A DNA stretch of 64,000 nucleotides from NCBI GenBank assembly GCA_029747015.1, contig JAKOGI010001247.1, positions 141,501 to 205,500 on the forward strand. Reading direction: 5' to 3'. Below, one piece after another: positions 33,666 to 45,508 of this stretch. The notes beneath the pieces are model-generated. The model was not told the DNA's origin, made no database searches, and worked only from the letters and a program-made list of their open reading frames with translations. Positions within the stretch are counted from its first letter, which is position 1; each line of letters opens with the position of its first letter. Source of the stretch: Carnegiea gigantea. Its lineage: Eukaryota > Streptophyta > Magnoliopsida > Caryophyllales > Cactaceae. The position numbers were made by a program, and so were the translations under genes.

Positions 33666-34502
33666 ATGGAGGCTGGCGGGTTAGACTCTAAAGGGCGCCA
33701 ATTCAGGAATGCTGAGGAGATGTGGAGAGAGCAAATCGGAGAAGATAGTGACTCTCATAAGCGTGTTGATTGGTACCGCCATGGTGTTGGGTATTGGCAA
33801 GAAGTGGAGGCATCCGTCGATGGTGTTTTGGGTGGATACGGGCGTGTGAATGATGCTGATATCAAGTGCAGTGAAGCGTTTCTCAGAACTGTTTTCTCAG
33901 AGCTGCTTGTGGATGGTGGCAAATGCCGTCATCTTGTTGCTTTAGATTGTGGGTCAGGCATTGGTAGGGTCACCAAGAATCTCCTTATAAGATACTTCAA
34001 TGAGGTCGATCTTCTTGAGCCAGTTTCGCATTTCCTAGAGGCAGCAAGGGAAAGTTTGGCTCCTGAAGGTTCAACTGCCTCGGACGGTCACAGAGCTACC
34101 AATTTCTACTGTACTCCCCTCCAGGATTTTATGCCAGAAGCTGGAAGATATGATGTTATATGGATACAGTGGTGCATTGGCCATCTTACCGATGATGACT
34201 TTATATCTTTCTTTAGCAGAGCGAAGGTTGGCCTCAAATCAGGTGGTTTTTTCATCCTGAAGGAGAACATTGCAAGAAACGGATTTGTGTTGGACAATGA
34301 AGATCGCAGTGTAACAAGGTCTGATTCATATTTCAAGGAACTTTTTCGAAGGTGTGGGTTGCATCTATATAGGACTAAGGATCAGACAGGATTTCCTGAA
34401 GAACTGTTTGCGGTCAAAATGTATGCGTTGCTAACAGAAGTGCCGAAGAGAAATTCATCTAGAGCCAAGTCACGTGCTAACAGACCTGCCATCATCAACT
34501 GA
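33666..34502 (+). CDS. NTMT1: Alpha-N-terminal protein methyltransferase (XPK type)
   Basis: 278 codons, no stop or frameshift. The family moves methyl groups from S-adenosylmethionine to the alpha-amino group of proteins exposing X-Pro-Lys after Met removal; it acts in cytosol and nucleus. Seen: YWQEVEASVDGVLGGYG (43-59), SAM motif I LDCGSGIGR (93-101), acidic motif EVDLLEP (113-119), LQDFMPEAGRYDVIWIQW (152-169), the family signature IGHLTDDD (171-178) and ILKENIA (197-203). The C terminus is basic (PKRNSSRAKSRANR). The in-frame TAG directly upstream supports this ATG unless an upstream exon is spliced on. The length fits plant members. It is the only intact host gene in the window. Confidence 0.95.
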   Translation: MEAGGLDSKGRQFRNAEEMWREQIGEDSDSHKRVDWYRHGVGYWQEVEASVDGVLGGYGRVNDADIKCSEAFLRTVFSELLVDGGKCRHLVALDCGSGIGRVTKNLLIRYFNEVDLLEPVSHFLEAARESLAPEGSTASDGHRATNFYCTPLQDFMPEAGRYDVIWIQWCIGHLTDDDFISFFSRAKVGLKSGGFFILKENIARNGFVLDNEDRSVTRSDSYFKELFRRCGLHLYRTKDQTGFPEELFAVKMYALLTEVPKRNSSRAKSRANRPAIIN

Positions 34503-34817
34503 GGAAGTTCTTAGTGACTTGTGAATCAGGTGCTGATATCATTAACAGGCTTTTGCATATCATTCTCTCATTTGTGTGTATTGCTTGTTTCTGTCTGTTT
34601 TGAAAATCTGATTGGTGATCTTCTGAGCTATTAATTTTCAATTGTAAGAGAAGGTTTGGGTCAAAAGCTACATGAAAGCTGAAAGCCCAACTTGCACTAG
34701 TTATTAGTCTCACATTCATATTGTTAACACATTGCAAGAAGTGGATTTGTAAGAGAAGGTTCTTTTCATTGTCATTTTGTGATGATAATGGTGGACAATT
34801 GTATACTAACGATCTGA

Positions 34818-34823
34818 AATAAA
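34818..34823 (+). terminator. Poly(A) signal of the methyltransferase gene
   Basis: AATAAA lies 316 bp past the stop codon, in an AT-rich 3' region. Plausible by position; upstream weaker signals are possible. Confidence 0.4.
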
Positions 34824-34829
34824 AAGAGT

Positions 34830-35985
34830 TATTGTGAAGTTAGTGCATCTTTTAAGCGGACAGAAACTTAGTAACTTGGCTTTGTTTCCTTTTTTTTATT
34901 TTTTTTGTCTTCTTGATCTAATTGAGCAAAGATGAAGAACATGTAGCTAATGGATGTCTTTCCGGGACTTTGTATATCGTCGTAAGATGGGATGGCTGGC
35001 TGTTTTTTGTTGAACTACGGGCACTTCATGTTCGTGATTTATGTGAACCTTGTGTGCTATTGTGTTGCTCTACGTAATGCTTTCCCTTGTGTGCTACTGT
35101 GTTGCTCTACGTAATGCTTTCCCTTGTGTGCTACCATGCTGGTTTAGTTTTCTTCTAATAATAATTGTGCTCTAAACACTTCAAAAACTATATTTTTGGA
35201 GATAAGGGTTTGTGCCTTGTAGCACTTTTAGAATTAGCCTTTGTATTATGCTGTTATTGTAGGAATTAATTGCATCCGTTTGATACTTGCAATTCCCAAT
35301 CCAAATTGTTAATTAAGAGTGAGGACTTAATGGTTTTAGCTTAAGCTGGATGGTTGGATGTTCAGTGTATACCTTCCGCTGTTCTGCTTGCACACTTCCA
35401 GTTAACACAGGCCGATGCCTTTAGATCTGAAGTGTGAATGCTCTATAGGTTTTTCTCTTATGTTTTGTAATAATTGACATGGGTGCTGTTCAGATTTAAA
35501 CTCGAGATGTTTTGAATGAAAAGTTTCCAATCCACTTCAGGAAACCAACTGAACCGTGTGGCCTTTTCTTTCTCAACGAGGATAAAAGGGAGTCCTATCT
35601 TTGAGATGATAAATTTAAAAAAAAAAAAAAATGCAAATCCATAGGTAGGTCATAGTCATTGGGGAAAAAGATTTGTGTAGCAAACTTCGTTGATCTTATG
35701 GTCAGCCATGTATGAATTTCTTTTAATGTCGTTAACTGGTTGACCTTTGTTTCAGTACCTGATTGCGTCTAGGAAGGGGGCAGACAAGGAGAGCTCAACG
35801 TCCTAATCATTAGTAGTGTTTTTTATATCATAAGATTGTGTGTTTGGACTTGATGAGTTCAACAATAATGCACCAGCTGTGTGCCTGAGAACTTGCCTCC
35901 TTTCCGATCACATATGACAGCAAGAATTTCGTTACTGCAATCCTGATTGCTTCACATTTTCAGCATTCTCACGATGTTGGCATGG
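34830..35985. other. Intergenic stretch, nothing recognised
   Basis: Contains one local 33-bp tandem duplication (about 35047-35122, around GTGTGCTATTGTGTTGCTCT). No gene or element seen. A poly(A) run at 35616-35629 is isolated. Confidence 0.5.
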
Positions 35986-35989
35986 TTTT

Positions 35990-36353
35990 TGCGGGTATAC
36001 CCAATTCAGATCTGCAACGCAGTCACACACCACCTTGATCATCTTCTTTCATGATGTAAAATGTACGTGGCGTTTATATTCCCTCGTTTTGTTGAGCACA
36101 CCTAGTGTTCAACAAGAGGCATCTGAGAAAGCAAGACATCATTCCAACACCTTGTCAACCTTCTCCCTACTTCTCTAGCAAAGGGCTTTCTTTTTGTGTG
36201 GCAAATGAATTAAATTGTTAATTTTCCCTATATATAAATTTGTGGAGCTTCTGAGGTCTAACCCTCAGTTTTCTTCGATGCTTGCTTCATTCGGGGGACA
36301 TGCAGATAGCAAACTGATAGAACAGGCATGATGAGGACTTTTCGAATTGCCAT
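35990..36353 (-). pseudogene. DUF241 (BPS1-like) pseudogene A, 5' part only
   Basis: ATG at 36353 reads MAIRKVLIMPVLSVCYL. Pieces aligning with pseudogene B follow: the Leu-rich HLPHKKKALC region (about 36200) and the HHERRWSRW-like motif near 36050, in shifting frames. It fades left of about 35990. Upstream text (36470-36680, around AAAAGACAAGCACGTGATG) also matches the region upstream of B, so the duplicated unit included the promoter. DUF241 proteins are plant-specific helical proteins of uncertain function, related to BYPASS1. Confidence 0.6.
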
Positions 36354-36989
36354 TTTTTTCCCGTACTTTTTTGCATGGGAGCTCTTTTGGGATAGGCAAG
36401 AGGGCAGAGGACGTTGAATTGAAAGCCCCCCAAATCAATATAGCAAAATTTATCTCCACGGTTGTAACGTAGAAGTTCATTGAGCACCAAAAGACAAGCA
36501 CGTGATGTCCCACACTCCCACATAAGGGCTGCTAATCACTTGGAGATCCTGTGGGTTATGGGATTGCAGTAGAATTCACTAAAGTGATGATGGTAGACCA
36601 GTAAAGTAACAGCGCTAGACATCTTAGGCTTGAGCTCACAATAAGCATGAGCATGTATACGTCAGATTCGTCATCTGGTCATGTTACAGGTTATCTGAAC
36701 TTTTGAGAATAGCTTTATGAAAAATGCAAGTTGCGACAGTTAGCCTAGCTTAGGTTATTATATATGGCCTGACTGAATAGCCTGCAGCATGTATGTAGAG
36801 CAACCATAATGCCATAATCAACTGAAACAACCCTGGAAAAACAAAACGAAGAAAGAGTGGCACAGGAAATTTCTTTGCTGATAAAATATGCCTTCAATAG
36901 ATCAGATTCGGATGTCTACAAAATTTTGTGCCCAATTTGGATCTATCTAAGCACTAGCTATTAGTTAAGCACGTTAAGGGGAAAGACTC

Positions 36990-37755
36990 TGGATTTTACA
37001 AAAGTTCTTGAGTGGGACTCCATGGTATCCTCAAGCTGAAGGATGACCATTTCTCATGTCTTTAGTAGCTGTATCAGTGCTGCCTTTGCTTCAATGCTTG
37101 CTTTTCTGAAATAGCGGGCAGCGAATGAGCAACTTTGTAAACTTGTGGCATTTCCTGCATCGGAAGACAGGTTTTTGGCCTTGATAAGTTAGCAATCGTA
37201 GACCATCCGCGTGTCTTCAGATGTGAGAGCACTGATTTCAGTGTTAAGAGACTGATAACTTGAGCTTCTGTTAGCATGTTCACTATGTTTGCATAATTTT
37301 CTATGTATATCGAGGCACAAGCGTTCTCTGCTTTCATCAGTTCCACAAGACGCTTGGAAATTGTCTTGATCATCTTCTTTCTTGATATAAAAAATGCTTG
37401 AATTCCTTCATCTACACTTCCCCTGCGAAAGGCTGATTCAAGGGCTAGGATCTCATTTGGGATAGTGCATCTAGGGCTGAGCTAGAGGCATCCAGCAATG
37501 CAAGAGATCCTTCGAGAACATCTTCGACCTCCCTTTTGCATAAGGCTTTCTGGTTAGGAGGCAAATGAATCAAGTTGTCCATTGCTAATACAAATCCTTG
37601 ATGGAACACAAGTTGTGGGTTATGGATGACAAGGAAGATGGCCTTGCTTGTGAGGCCCTTAGTCTTCTTAAGTGATCTTTAATGCTTCCATGTGGGTGGG
37701 ATGCAGATGGCAAACTAAGCGAACAGGCACGGAAGGAAGCTTTTGGAATGGCCAT
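36990..37755 (-). pseudogene. DUF241 (BPS1-like) pseudogene B, best copy
   Basis: ATG at 37755: MAIPKASFRACSLSLPSASH, then IKDHLRRLRASQARPSSLSS and LCSIKDLY with a stop (about 37590). After a frame change come MDNLIHLPPNQKALCKREVE and DVLEGSLALLDASSSALDAL, then a stop and SLSQGKCR. A further frame (37373-37074) gives MIKTISKRLVELMKAENA, MLTEAQVISLLTLKSVLSHL and QALKQRQH. These are the conserved blocks of plant DUF241 proteins in the right order. At least two frame changes and three stops make it a pseudogene. The family is linked to root/shoot signalling through BYPASS1, but no function can be claimed here. Confidence 0.75.
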
Positions 37756-37837
37756 TTTCTCTGAACTTTCTGCCGTAGAGACTCTTTTCAGCTTTCTGTA
37801 AGATGGGAAATGATGCTAGCCTCAAAGGCTTTGTCTA

Positions 37838-37898
<61 letters not shown>
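37838..37898. repeat. GT/AT compound microsatellite
   Basis: (GT)n from 37838 to about 37858 is followed by (AT)n to 37898. It sits in the upstream region of DUF241 pseudogene B. Short ORFs across it are artefacts. Confidence 0.95.
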
Positions 37899-37901
<3 letters not shown>

Positions 37902-38199
37902 AAAGAAAGAAGTGTCCAAACCTCATTGAGGTGCGTGTGAGGGATCCACGCGGAGAGCCCCAAGTATGCCGCCAATGCTTCCTCATCTTGATCTCTAATG
38001 TCATGACAATTCAACATTAAAACTTTGGATTATGTAGGCAGTCACCAGACACAAAAAGACAAGCACTTGATGTTGCACATTAGCCTAGGGAGTTGGTTTA
38101 GATTTCGTTAAGATCATGATGGGAGTCGAGGAGCAAAAGGTCTCTGGATACAGGACACCCTGGGCTTAAACTCAAAACAGGTAAGAGCATGTCTGTTGA

Positions 38200-39660
38200 G
38201 CTTTATAATATTGTTCATCTCAGGACTATGCTATTATGTTTGACATTGTTAAAGTTCTCTAATTAGCTTTGTGAAAAATTAGTGGCGCAATATGTTGTTA
38301 AGTCATGGCCTGTGATTACGACATAAATATGGAACAAATGGGCATCCCCTGCCTTCTCTACAAAACAAGAAGGGGCAAATCTAAAACTCATCAGTCTCCG
38401 AAGGACAGAGTCCTGGTATTAAAGGACGTGGGTTTTAGGCATGGGGAGGGCTTTTTTAGCATGTGAAGGAAATTATGGTGTGACAACGTGAGTCTACCAC
38501 ATTGAAGTTGGCAGTCCTATACATAGCAGCATAAAAACAATGAAGTCACATTCGCTGTGCATTCACTCGACTGGTGAGGGTGTTTAAGGATTAACACTCA
38601 CTGAATAAGCAGAGGGTTGGCAGAGGACTGTGCTGTGAGCTGATCTTATATACGGAGAATGTCTTTGGTTTAAGAAGATGTTCAGGATTTCTGCTCATGT
38701 TGTAAAGACAATGCTTCTCTTATTGTTGTTTGAAATGGAAGCACAAAATGGAAAAGAGGAAGCCTGAAATTTCAAAGCTCTTGTGTGGAAAGGACTTAGC
38801 AAAATTAACCATCTGTTGTTCAGTTGGCAAAGTCAAATATAAACCTCGGGCACAGCCATGATTCAACAAGATCAATTACTATTATTATGTTCTTGTGCTT
38901 ACTCATAGGCACCTATGCTGTGCCTTGTTGGATTTCTATACTAAGATCCGGGAAGCAACTGCTTTATTTCCCTGATCACAACACTTTGTTTCCATTTTGT
39001 TCCAAAACAATCACCAGTCTACATATATTAAGTCAAAAACTCATGTTTGGTTTTAAACAGAGGAACTAAATTGGTTTGTGTTTACAAAATAAGTTGAATT
39101 TTTGGATTTTCTTATCCAAGTGTAGAGTTGCCTTAAACTTGGCTTGGGCTTCTTTTGGTTGGGGGAAAACTTCTTTTAAACTGTTTTGTAGCTAACAAGA
39201 TCCGCATGTCCCATCTTGTGCAAAAACATGCTGCCGTATGATAGGTCGTAGAAAGAGATCAGCCTGTCAACTTTTTGTGATTCTACGATACTATTGTGTA
39301 GTGGAAGAGTCTGTCATGGACGGTAAGAAACCTGAGTTAAAAGGGGGGGGGGGGGGATAGGTAAAATAAATAGTGGCAGAAATTCCGCAAATTATAGCGT
39401 ACAACTGAGTGGACAACACCTTTTTTCCGCCCAGCCCCACCTTATGTATTGTTCTGCATAATCAGCTACTATGTGAGTTGTCCAAGTCGTTAGTTGGACC
39501 TTGGGCCTGTTCATGATTTCGAATCTGGGGAAGGGTAAGGTAGAGCTTTTGATTTTTTTGTCTTCTCATCTTTATTTTTTTTAAAAAAAAAATTCAATTA
39601 CGCTATTAATTAATTAATTAATACTTCATTTACAAAAATTTTTTAAATATACTTTTTTTT
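38200..39660. other. Intergenic stretch, no supported gene
   Basis: One 81-codon frame (38824-39069, +) has a hydrophobic stretch but no homology I can name. Contains a homopolymer G run (39344-39357) and TTAATTAATTAATTAA near 39607. No repeat family recognised. Confidence 0.45.
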
Positions 39661-40560
39661 CCCGATTATTCATAGCCCAAGAAGGCATAATTGAGCAGTA
39701 CAAATAAAAATAAATTTTTAGAGCTAAGTAATAGCAGACAATCTAAGAGAGTTGCAAATTGACAACACACTACTACCACTGCCACAAATCCTCTAAAACC
39801 AGTGAGCCACACCACTTGTTGGATATTCAATCTGGTGTGCATTAATAGCTTCAGACTAAACAAAACGACGTGCCTGCATTTTCCTCCATTGATGGGCATT
39901 CATGCAAGGTCTCCATTTACAATTATCAGCCCCCATGCGGTGATCATGTAGAAGGATAGATTCATGCCCAATTCAAGCCCTGGTTCGATTCCAAGTCTTT
40001 ACATATGAATGAACCAATCATCGAACACTGTGTTCCAAGATTTTACATTCCAGATCCCTCTTTCTAACCCTTGAAGCCTTGATTTTATTGAGCTTCGTTG
40101 AATACATTTTTATGCCCACTCCTGTTCGACAAAATTCCTTAGAGAGTAAACCCATGTTTGGGGTGAATGAAACATAGCTAGCCCACTGTGTGTAGTCATT
40201 CGTCACCCAAGCCACCATTCATGATGGAGCCCACTTCTCAAAGCAGCCAAATAGTTGTAGTTAACTGCAGGAGGAGCCTTGTAAGTATACCAATTTTGAT
40301 AGCTCTCTACTCACCAAGAATACGTAAACTTCTCTTCTCTTTTGGTCAGCTAACAAAATCTCATTTGAGCATATCCATGCCCTGCAATTTTGTTTCCTCC
40401 AAACTTTCCTGTACTTCTAGCTCTAGTCATATCCCATTGAGACAAGGTTCCATGTTTTGTAGCCGCCAAACCGGAAAAACCTAGGCTTTCTTCTTGTATG
40501 AGATTTAATGGGTTCTTTGCTCTGTAAAGTCTTAGCTTGTCCAATTAGATCAAAAAGTTC
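39661..40560 (-). other. Possible decayed coding DNA, unidentified
   Basis: Minus-strand frames at 40218-40018 (WVTNDYTQWASYVSFTPNMG, then RVRKRDLECKILEHSVR) and 39899-39666 have protein-like composition, and the first continues past its stop for another 30 codons. No family named. It could be the relic of a host gene or of an element. Weak. Confidence 0.25.
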
Positions 40561-41423
40561 TACATTGAACAATTTCTTCCTCTGACATTCCAGGTATCTT
40601 CATCCTTAGTTCATTGCTTTGTAGGTCATTCAATAGTCAATACAACTAAATTTGTTTTTTTATTGCATATATGCATATGCATCATTAAATATAAGTTATA
40701 ACTCACTAAAAAAAACATAGTATGGATCAATGAAATATAGATTTTTTATTTGTTTGCTCACTAAATGTATATTATATTTCACCAAAATATAATAAAAATA
40801 ACTCACTCAAAAGTAATAGTACAAATAATTAAAACCTTTCAAGTATATCATTCTTACACATTTAAAGAATTTGAATTAATCAAAAAATACCTCATAGCAC
40901 ATTAGAAAAAAAAATATATATTGTATTGATCACTAAATATATACTATAGCTCGCCAAAAGTTATAGTGTAGCTCACTAAGAAAATATTATACCTCAAAAT
41001 ATGAATAAAAATGTCTAATCGTGCTCATTTTGATCAAAAATGTTTAGTATTTCTCATTGAATCATATTGATCAATGAATGTATTTTACTACTCAATAAAT
41101 ATCTATCACAACTCAATAAATAAATATCATAGCTCACCAAAAGTAATAGTTTGTTTTTTTGGAAAAATAGCAATAATTATATTATATCATAATGTAATAA
41201 AAACATAAAGAAAATGGCCCTAGAGACACCAAAATGCCCAACATAAGGTAAAGCCACCCTACCACAGCAAAACGGGTGGGTACAAACCGAGAACATTCCC
41301 ATGATACATCGATATATGCATGAGCAAAATATGCCTAACCAAACAAAAAACAACCTTCATCTTCTTTTTACTCCAAAAAACAACCTGCATCTTCATTCTA
41401 CTCAATGGCTTCAGGTACATCAT

Positions 41424-42030
41424 TTATTCCATGGCATCAGGTACGTCATCTTCATGAGTCATCTTAGCCAGTTGATATGTTTCTTTGTCCAGTTCCAGCG
41501 CTAGTTCCAGACTACTCGGTGGCACGAAATGAACAATCAGTGCCTCCTTCTGTCCCTGATTCAGCATTGCAAGCATGGAAGTCGTTAGGTTTACAGCTCG
41601 ATGCACATAATTGAGAGTAATATTCCATTTCCGATCTAATAGCTCTCTTATATCTGTGACCATAGTCTTTAAATAGGATCGACATCCCGTTGATCCATAT
41701 TAAAGTTCAATGATTAGCTGCTTCTCCAAATCTATTTCAAGATGATCAATATGATATCCCCAAACTTGGATTAATGCCTTTTTAAAGTTAGCAATAGGAT
41801 TTCCAAAATGTGAGGGGACACAATCCGTTTGGTGATACCTATGAACCATTGAAACTCAGCATCACGAACAATAGCTGTACCCATAGCAAAGGTGTGATCT
41901 TCACTCTGAAAAGCTTCCACATTAATTTTGAATGCTGGCTTTGTGGGTGGCTACCATCAGATGATTTTCTGTTCCATGTTGAAGTACTGATCCTATAATG
42001 AGATAGCACCAGCCACTTCAATGTTAATAC
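41424..42030 (-). pseudogene. LINE C-terminal RNase H-like domain, broken
   Basis: On - 42021-41839 and 41663-41424 give weak pieces of the RNase H-like domain that ends plant LINEs: RELLDRKWNITLNYVHRAVN resembles the conserved VxHVxREANxxAD block but has lost key residues. Assignment rests mainly on position after the zinc domain. Confidence 0.5.
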
Positions 42031-42133
42031 GCATCCAAAATCGATGTGTTTGGTGACATGTTTTTATCAAAAACACATTGATCTCTAAAACACCAAAGAT
42101 GCCAGCAAACAACAGCAAAAAGGATATTCCATT

Positions 42134-42420
42134 TTAGTCGAACTGTTGAGGAGAGGTTAAATTCCGCCATTCCTGCCAATCAAGAGTGAAGAAAAGCTTA
42201 TAATTATTAGGATCACAATCTGGGAGAAAGCGAGTCCATGTTGCCCCTGCTAAAGGGCAGTCCCTAAACAGATGAAAATGATCTTTAACTTCAGAACCAC
42301 AGATCACACATGAGAGGTGCAGTCTTGGAATAAACCGGGCTAAGATTTGAGCTAATGGGAGGGACTTATGCATTAACCTCCATAGATGGAGTTTCATTTT
42401 AGAGGGTACCTTAAGCGCCC
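42134..42420 (-). pseudogene. LINE zinc-binding RT C-terminal domain
   Basis: Frame 42397-42134 reads LHLWRLMHKSLPLAQILARF, LSCVICGSEVKDHFHLFRDC and LAGATWTRFL: the zf-RVT signature C-x2-C-x7-H-x4-C found after RT in plant LINEs. It is the least decayed part of the element. Confidence 0.8.
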
Positions 42421-42728
42421 AGGTAATTTTGGGGATTCCCGAAGAAATTAAGGAGTAGTGAGCTGAGGCTATAGTAAACTTCTTTTATTAATATAACAAC
42501 TAGGATAATCTGTCACAGCTGGATTAACTGAAGGGACAGCCTGTTGTATATAATATGAGAGATGGGATGGTAAACATCGATTTAATGAATCAATCTTCCA
42601 TTGACCATTAATCAAGAATTGACTTACACGATAGTGAGCACATCATGCAGGAGGGTCTGACACAACTTGCGCAGCTAAAGGGCCCAATGGAAGCCATGTA
42701 TCATGCCAAAAAGGAAGTAGTATTACCC

Positions 42729-44225
42729 CTACCAATCTGAGGCAAATGTTATCAAAGAGATTATCCCTGAACATGAGTAGGCTTTTCTAAAAAGAGAGTA
42801 ATGAACTTTATTTTCCATAGAATCAAGTTTGGTATTAAAAAGATATTTAGCCCACATGAAATGAACCCAAGGACGATCTTCTTTTTTATAGCAAATCCAC
42901 TGAAGTTTCATTAGGAAAGCTCTATTCCATTCAGCAAATATTTTTATCCCAAGTCCTCCTTTCTGCTTGGGTAAACAGATTGTCTTCCACGCAATTTGTG
43001 CATAGTATTTTTCTTTTCCATTTTTATTCCAAATAAACCTTCTCATAATTTGTTCCATGGATTTAATAGTTTTAGAGCTGAGCAGGGTTGTTTGCATATG
43101 ATACACAGGCAATGACGAAAGAACACATTTACTAATGTTGCATGCCCAGCAAAATTAAGGAATCTAGTTTGCCACCTAGCAAGATGCTTTGAGAATTTGA
43201 GAACAAGTTCTTCATAGTCCTTAGGTTTGGGTTTAAGGGTTACTAATGGAATTCCTAAATATTTCCCAAAGGCTATCAAAACAGGAATATGGACTGACCT
43301 GGATAAAACTCTACGTAATCTATGATGCAAAGATTTAGGAACAATAATACAAGATTTATTAACATTTATATTAAGACCAGAAAGTTGACCAAAACACCTA
43401 ATAGTTCCATTCATATTTCCTAAATTATCAAGAGTAGTGGCTCCAAATAAGATTACATCATGAGCATAAAGAAGCTGGGAAGCCTGGAAGGAGAGAAGTT
43501 TAAAAGAAATCCAGCGTTTCAACCCCACCTCATGCTAGATAATACAAGATAGAAGTTTCATACATAAAGCAAAAATATATGGGGCAATGGATCTCCTTGA
43601 TGAATTCCTCTGGAAGGAGAAAACTTTTCACCAGGATGGCTTTCCTAGAGAATGTGCATAGTACAAGTACAAATACAACTCATTATAAGTTTCGCAACGT
43701 CTGTTAGAAAGCCAAACCAAGGTATCTTGAATAAAATGCCATCCTAGACTATCATAAGCTTTAGAAAAGTCAATTTTCACCGCCAGGGGTTTAATCTTGG
43801 TTTTACTTTTTCCTACCGAATGTGCAATTTCTTTGACTAAGATGATATTGTCTAAAATACTTCTGCCTGGAACAAAGCTAGATTGACAAGGACCAATGCA
43901 AGGAATGGCTTAATGCGATTAATAATAAGTTTAGAAATAATATTATAAGAAGTATTACATAAACTTATGGGACAAAAATCCTCCACTTGTTCAACGCAAT
44001 CTTTCTTTGGAATGAAACAAAGAAAAGTGTGATTAATGTCTTTAATTTGCTCAGGATTATGAAGCATGGAGTTAGCAAAGTGAACAAGGAATGATGCATT
44101 ATACTCCAACCATATTTGAAGAAATGGGCTTGGATACCATCCGGCCCAGGTGATTTATAAAAATTCATGGACCACAAAGCTGTTTTAATCTTTGCTAATA
44201 AAAAAGGTTGTTCTAACTGATCCAT
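42729..44225 (-). pseudogene. LINE reverse transcriptase, catalytic Asp lost
   Basis: On - from 44225: KSPGPDGIQAHFFKYGW, then IKDINHTFLCFIPKKD, and after shifts ILVKEIAHSVGK and FTKAYDSLGWHFI. Next comes LLYAHDVILFGATT, where the usual catalytic YADD or FADD is YAHD (43460-43462, GAT to CAT). It continues QLSGLNINVNKSCIIVPK, FGKYLGIPLV and HLARWQTRFLNFAGHATL, and 43112-42729 gives the thumb (RRFIWNKNGKEK, QKGGLGIKIFAEWNRAFL). There are several frame changes. Confidence 0.85.
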
Positions 44226-44789
44226 ATCCTTGAAGAAATGGCTTGCAAGAGGAAAATCAGAAGGCCTCTAATTCCTACCCACCGCTGATTTGAAAAAAGT
44301 GAAAAAGTGCCAATACACCAAGTTAGAGATATTTGAAAATCCAGAAATCCATTCTTTATTTTCATCTTTAAGTTTATGAACAGTGCACCTAGCAAGTCGA
44401 ATCTTAACAACCATTTGAAAATATCTAGTGTTAAGATCCTTATACAAAAAATTACACACATGAATGCGTTGGGCCCAAAGACTATTTTACATATTACTAA
44501 TCTTATCATAGAGTAAGAATAAATCCTTTTGTAAACTTTCCAAAAAAGGTCTAGGCCCAAGGCCCAAAGCACAAAGCTTTCTGAATACCCATCAACCGAT
44601 CCCTTATACATTTCTTTTTAGTGCCTAGATTCCCAAAAACATTTTTATGCTATGTGGGGGCTTGGGCCGGCAACCGAGAGATATTATCAACTAAGCTAGC
44701 AAAAGATTTCCAACACAGATTAAAAAATCTATCAAAGTCCTCATGCATAGTTCATGTTACCAATCCCTGAAAAGAGGGAAAACTGTCCG

Positions 44790-45508
44790 CTAAGCAAGAC
44801 TTAAATCCACTAATATTAGGCAATGATCATAATAAAGTCGGGGAAGATGTGTTACCTGCATATGTGGATACACTTGCAACCAGCTTGGGTTGGACAGAGC
44901 CCTATCCAGTCTTTCTTGGATATGTTCTGTACCAAGCTGTCCATTATCCCAAGTAAAGGGAGGCCCAGAAAAGCCCAAATCAATCAGTGAGCAACCATTA
45001 AGAAAGTTTAGGAAAGTGCGACAATTTGAAAGTCTAAAATCCCTACCTCCTTTCTTTTCTGCTGCATTCGTAACAGTGTTGAGATCTCCCAACACCAACC
45101 AAGGTTGGTTATGAGGAGGGGGTCGTTAGCCAGCTGATTACAGAAGTTTGGGCACTACGAAGATGCACTAGGTGCATGCATGGCAGTCAGCATAACTTCT
45201 GGTTCATCTGACGCCATGGTAAGAAGACTATGGAGCAAAGATGGCTCTGTTGAGATGGAATCAATAGTATTAACAGGATGCTTCCAAAAATATCAAATAC
45301 CACCACATCGACACATCGGTTCCACGAATTTGAAGTTCGAAAACCCATAATTATCCTGAATCATCTGCACAGTATGATCAGGTGAAGGTGCCTCAATTAG
45401 AATGCGAATGATCGGATGATGCTCTTGAATTTGGTCCAGCAAAAAGATGAAGAAGTTATTAGACGAACTTCGTCGAACATTCCACATCAAAATTTCGATT
45501 TTTACCAA
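44790..45508 (-). pseudogene. LINE AP-endonuclease domain, broken
   Basis: On - from 45508: EILMWNVRRSSSNN, IIRILIEAPSP, then after breaks VLGDLNTVTNAAEKKGG, LGFSGPPFTWDN, ERLDRALSNPSW and YYDHCLILVDLS. These match the exonuclease-III fold of plant LINEs (WNxRG, GDFN, PFTW, DR, SDHxP). The final SDH is YDH here. The enzyme nicks target DNA to prime reverse transcription. Confidence 0.8.

Noticed and set aside
38824..39069. 81-codon ORF with a hydrophobic segment
   Set aside because: No homology recognised, no regulatory context, and the length is within chance for this region.
39344..39357. Run of 14 G as a G-quadruplex or biological signal
   Set aside because: An isolated homopolymer, likely a slippage product or a sequencing artefact.
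40018..40560. SINE on + at the B-box-like GGTTCGATTCC (39982-39992)
   Set aside because: The motif is present, but no A box at the right distance, tail or target duplication was found.
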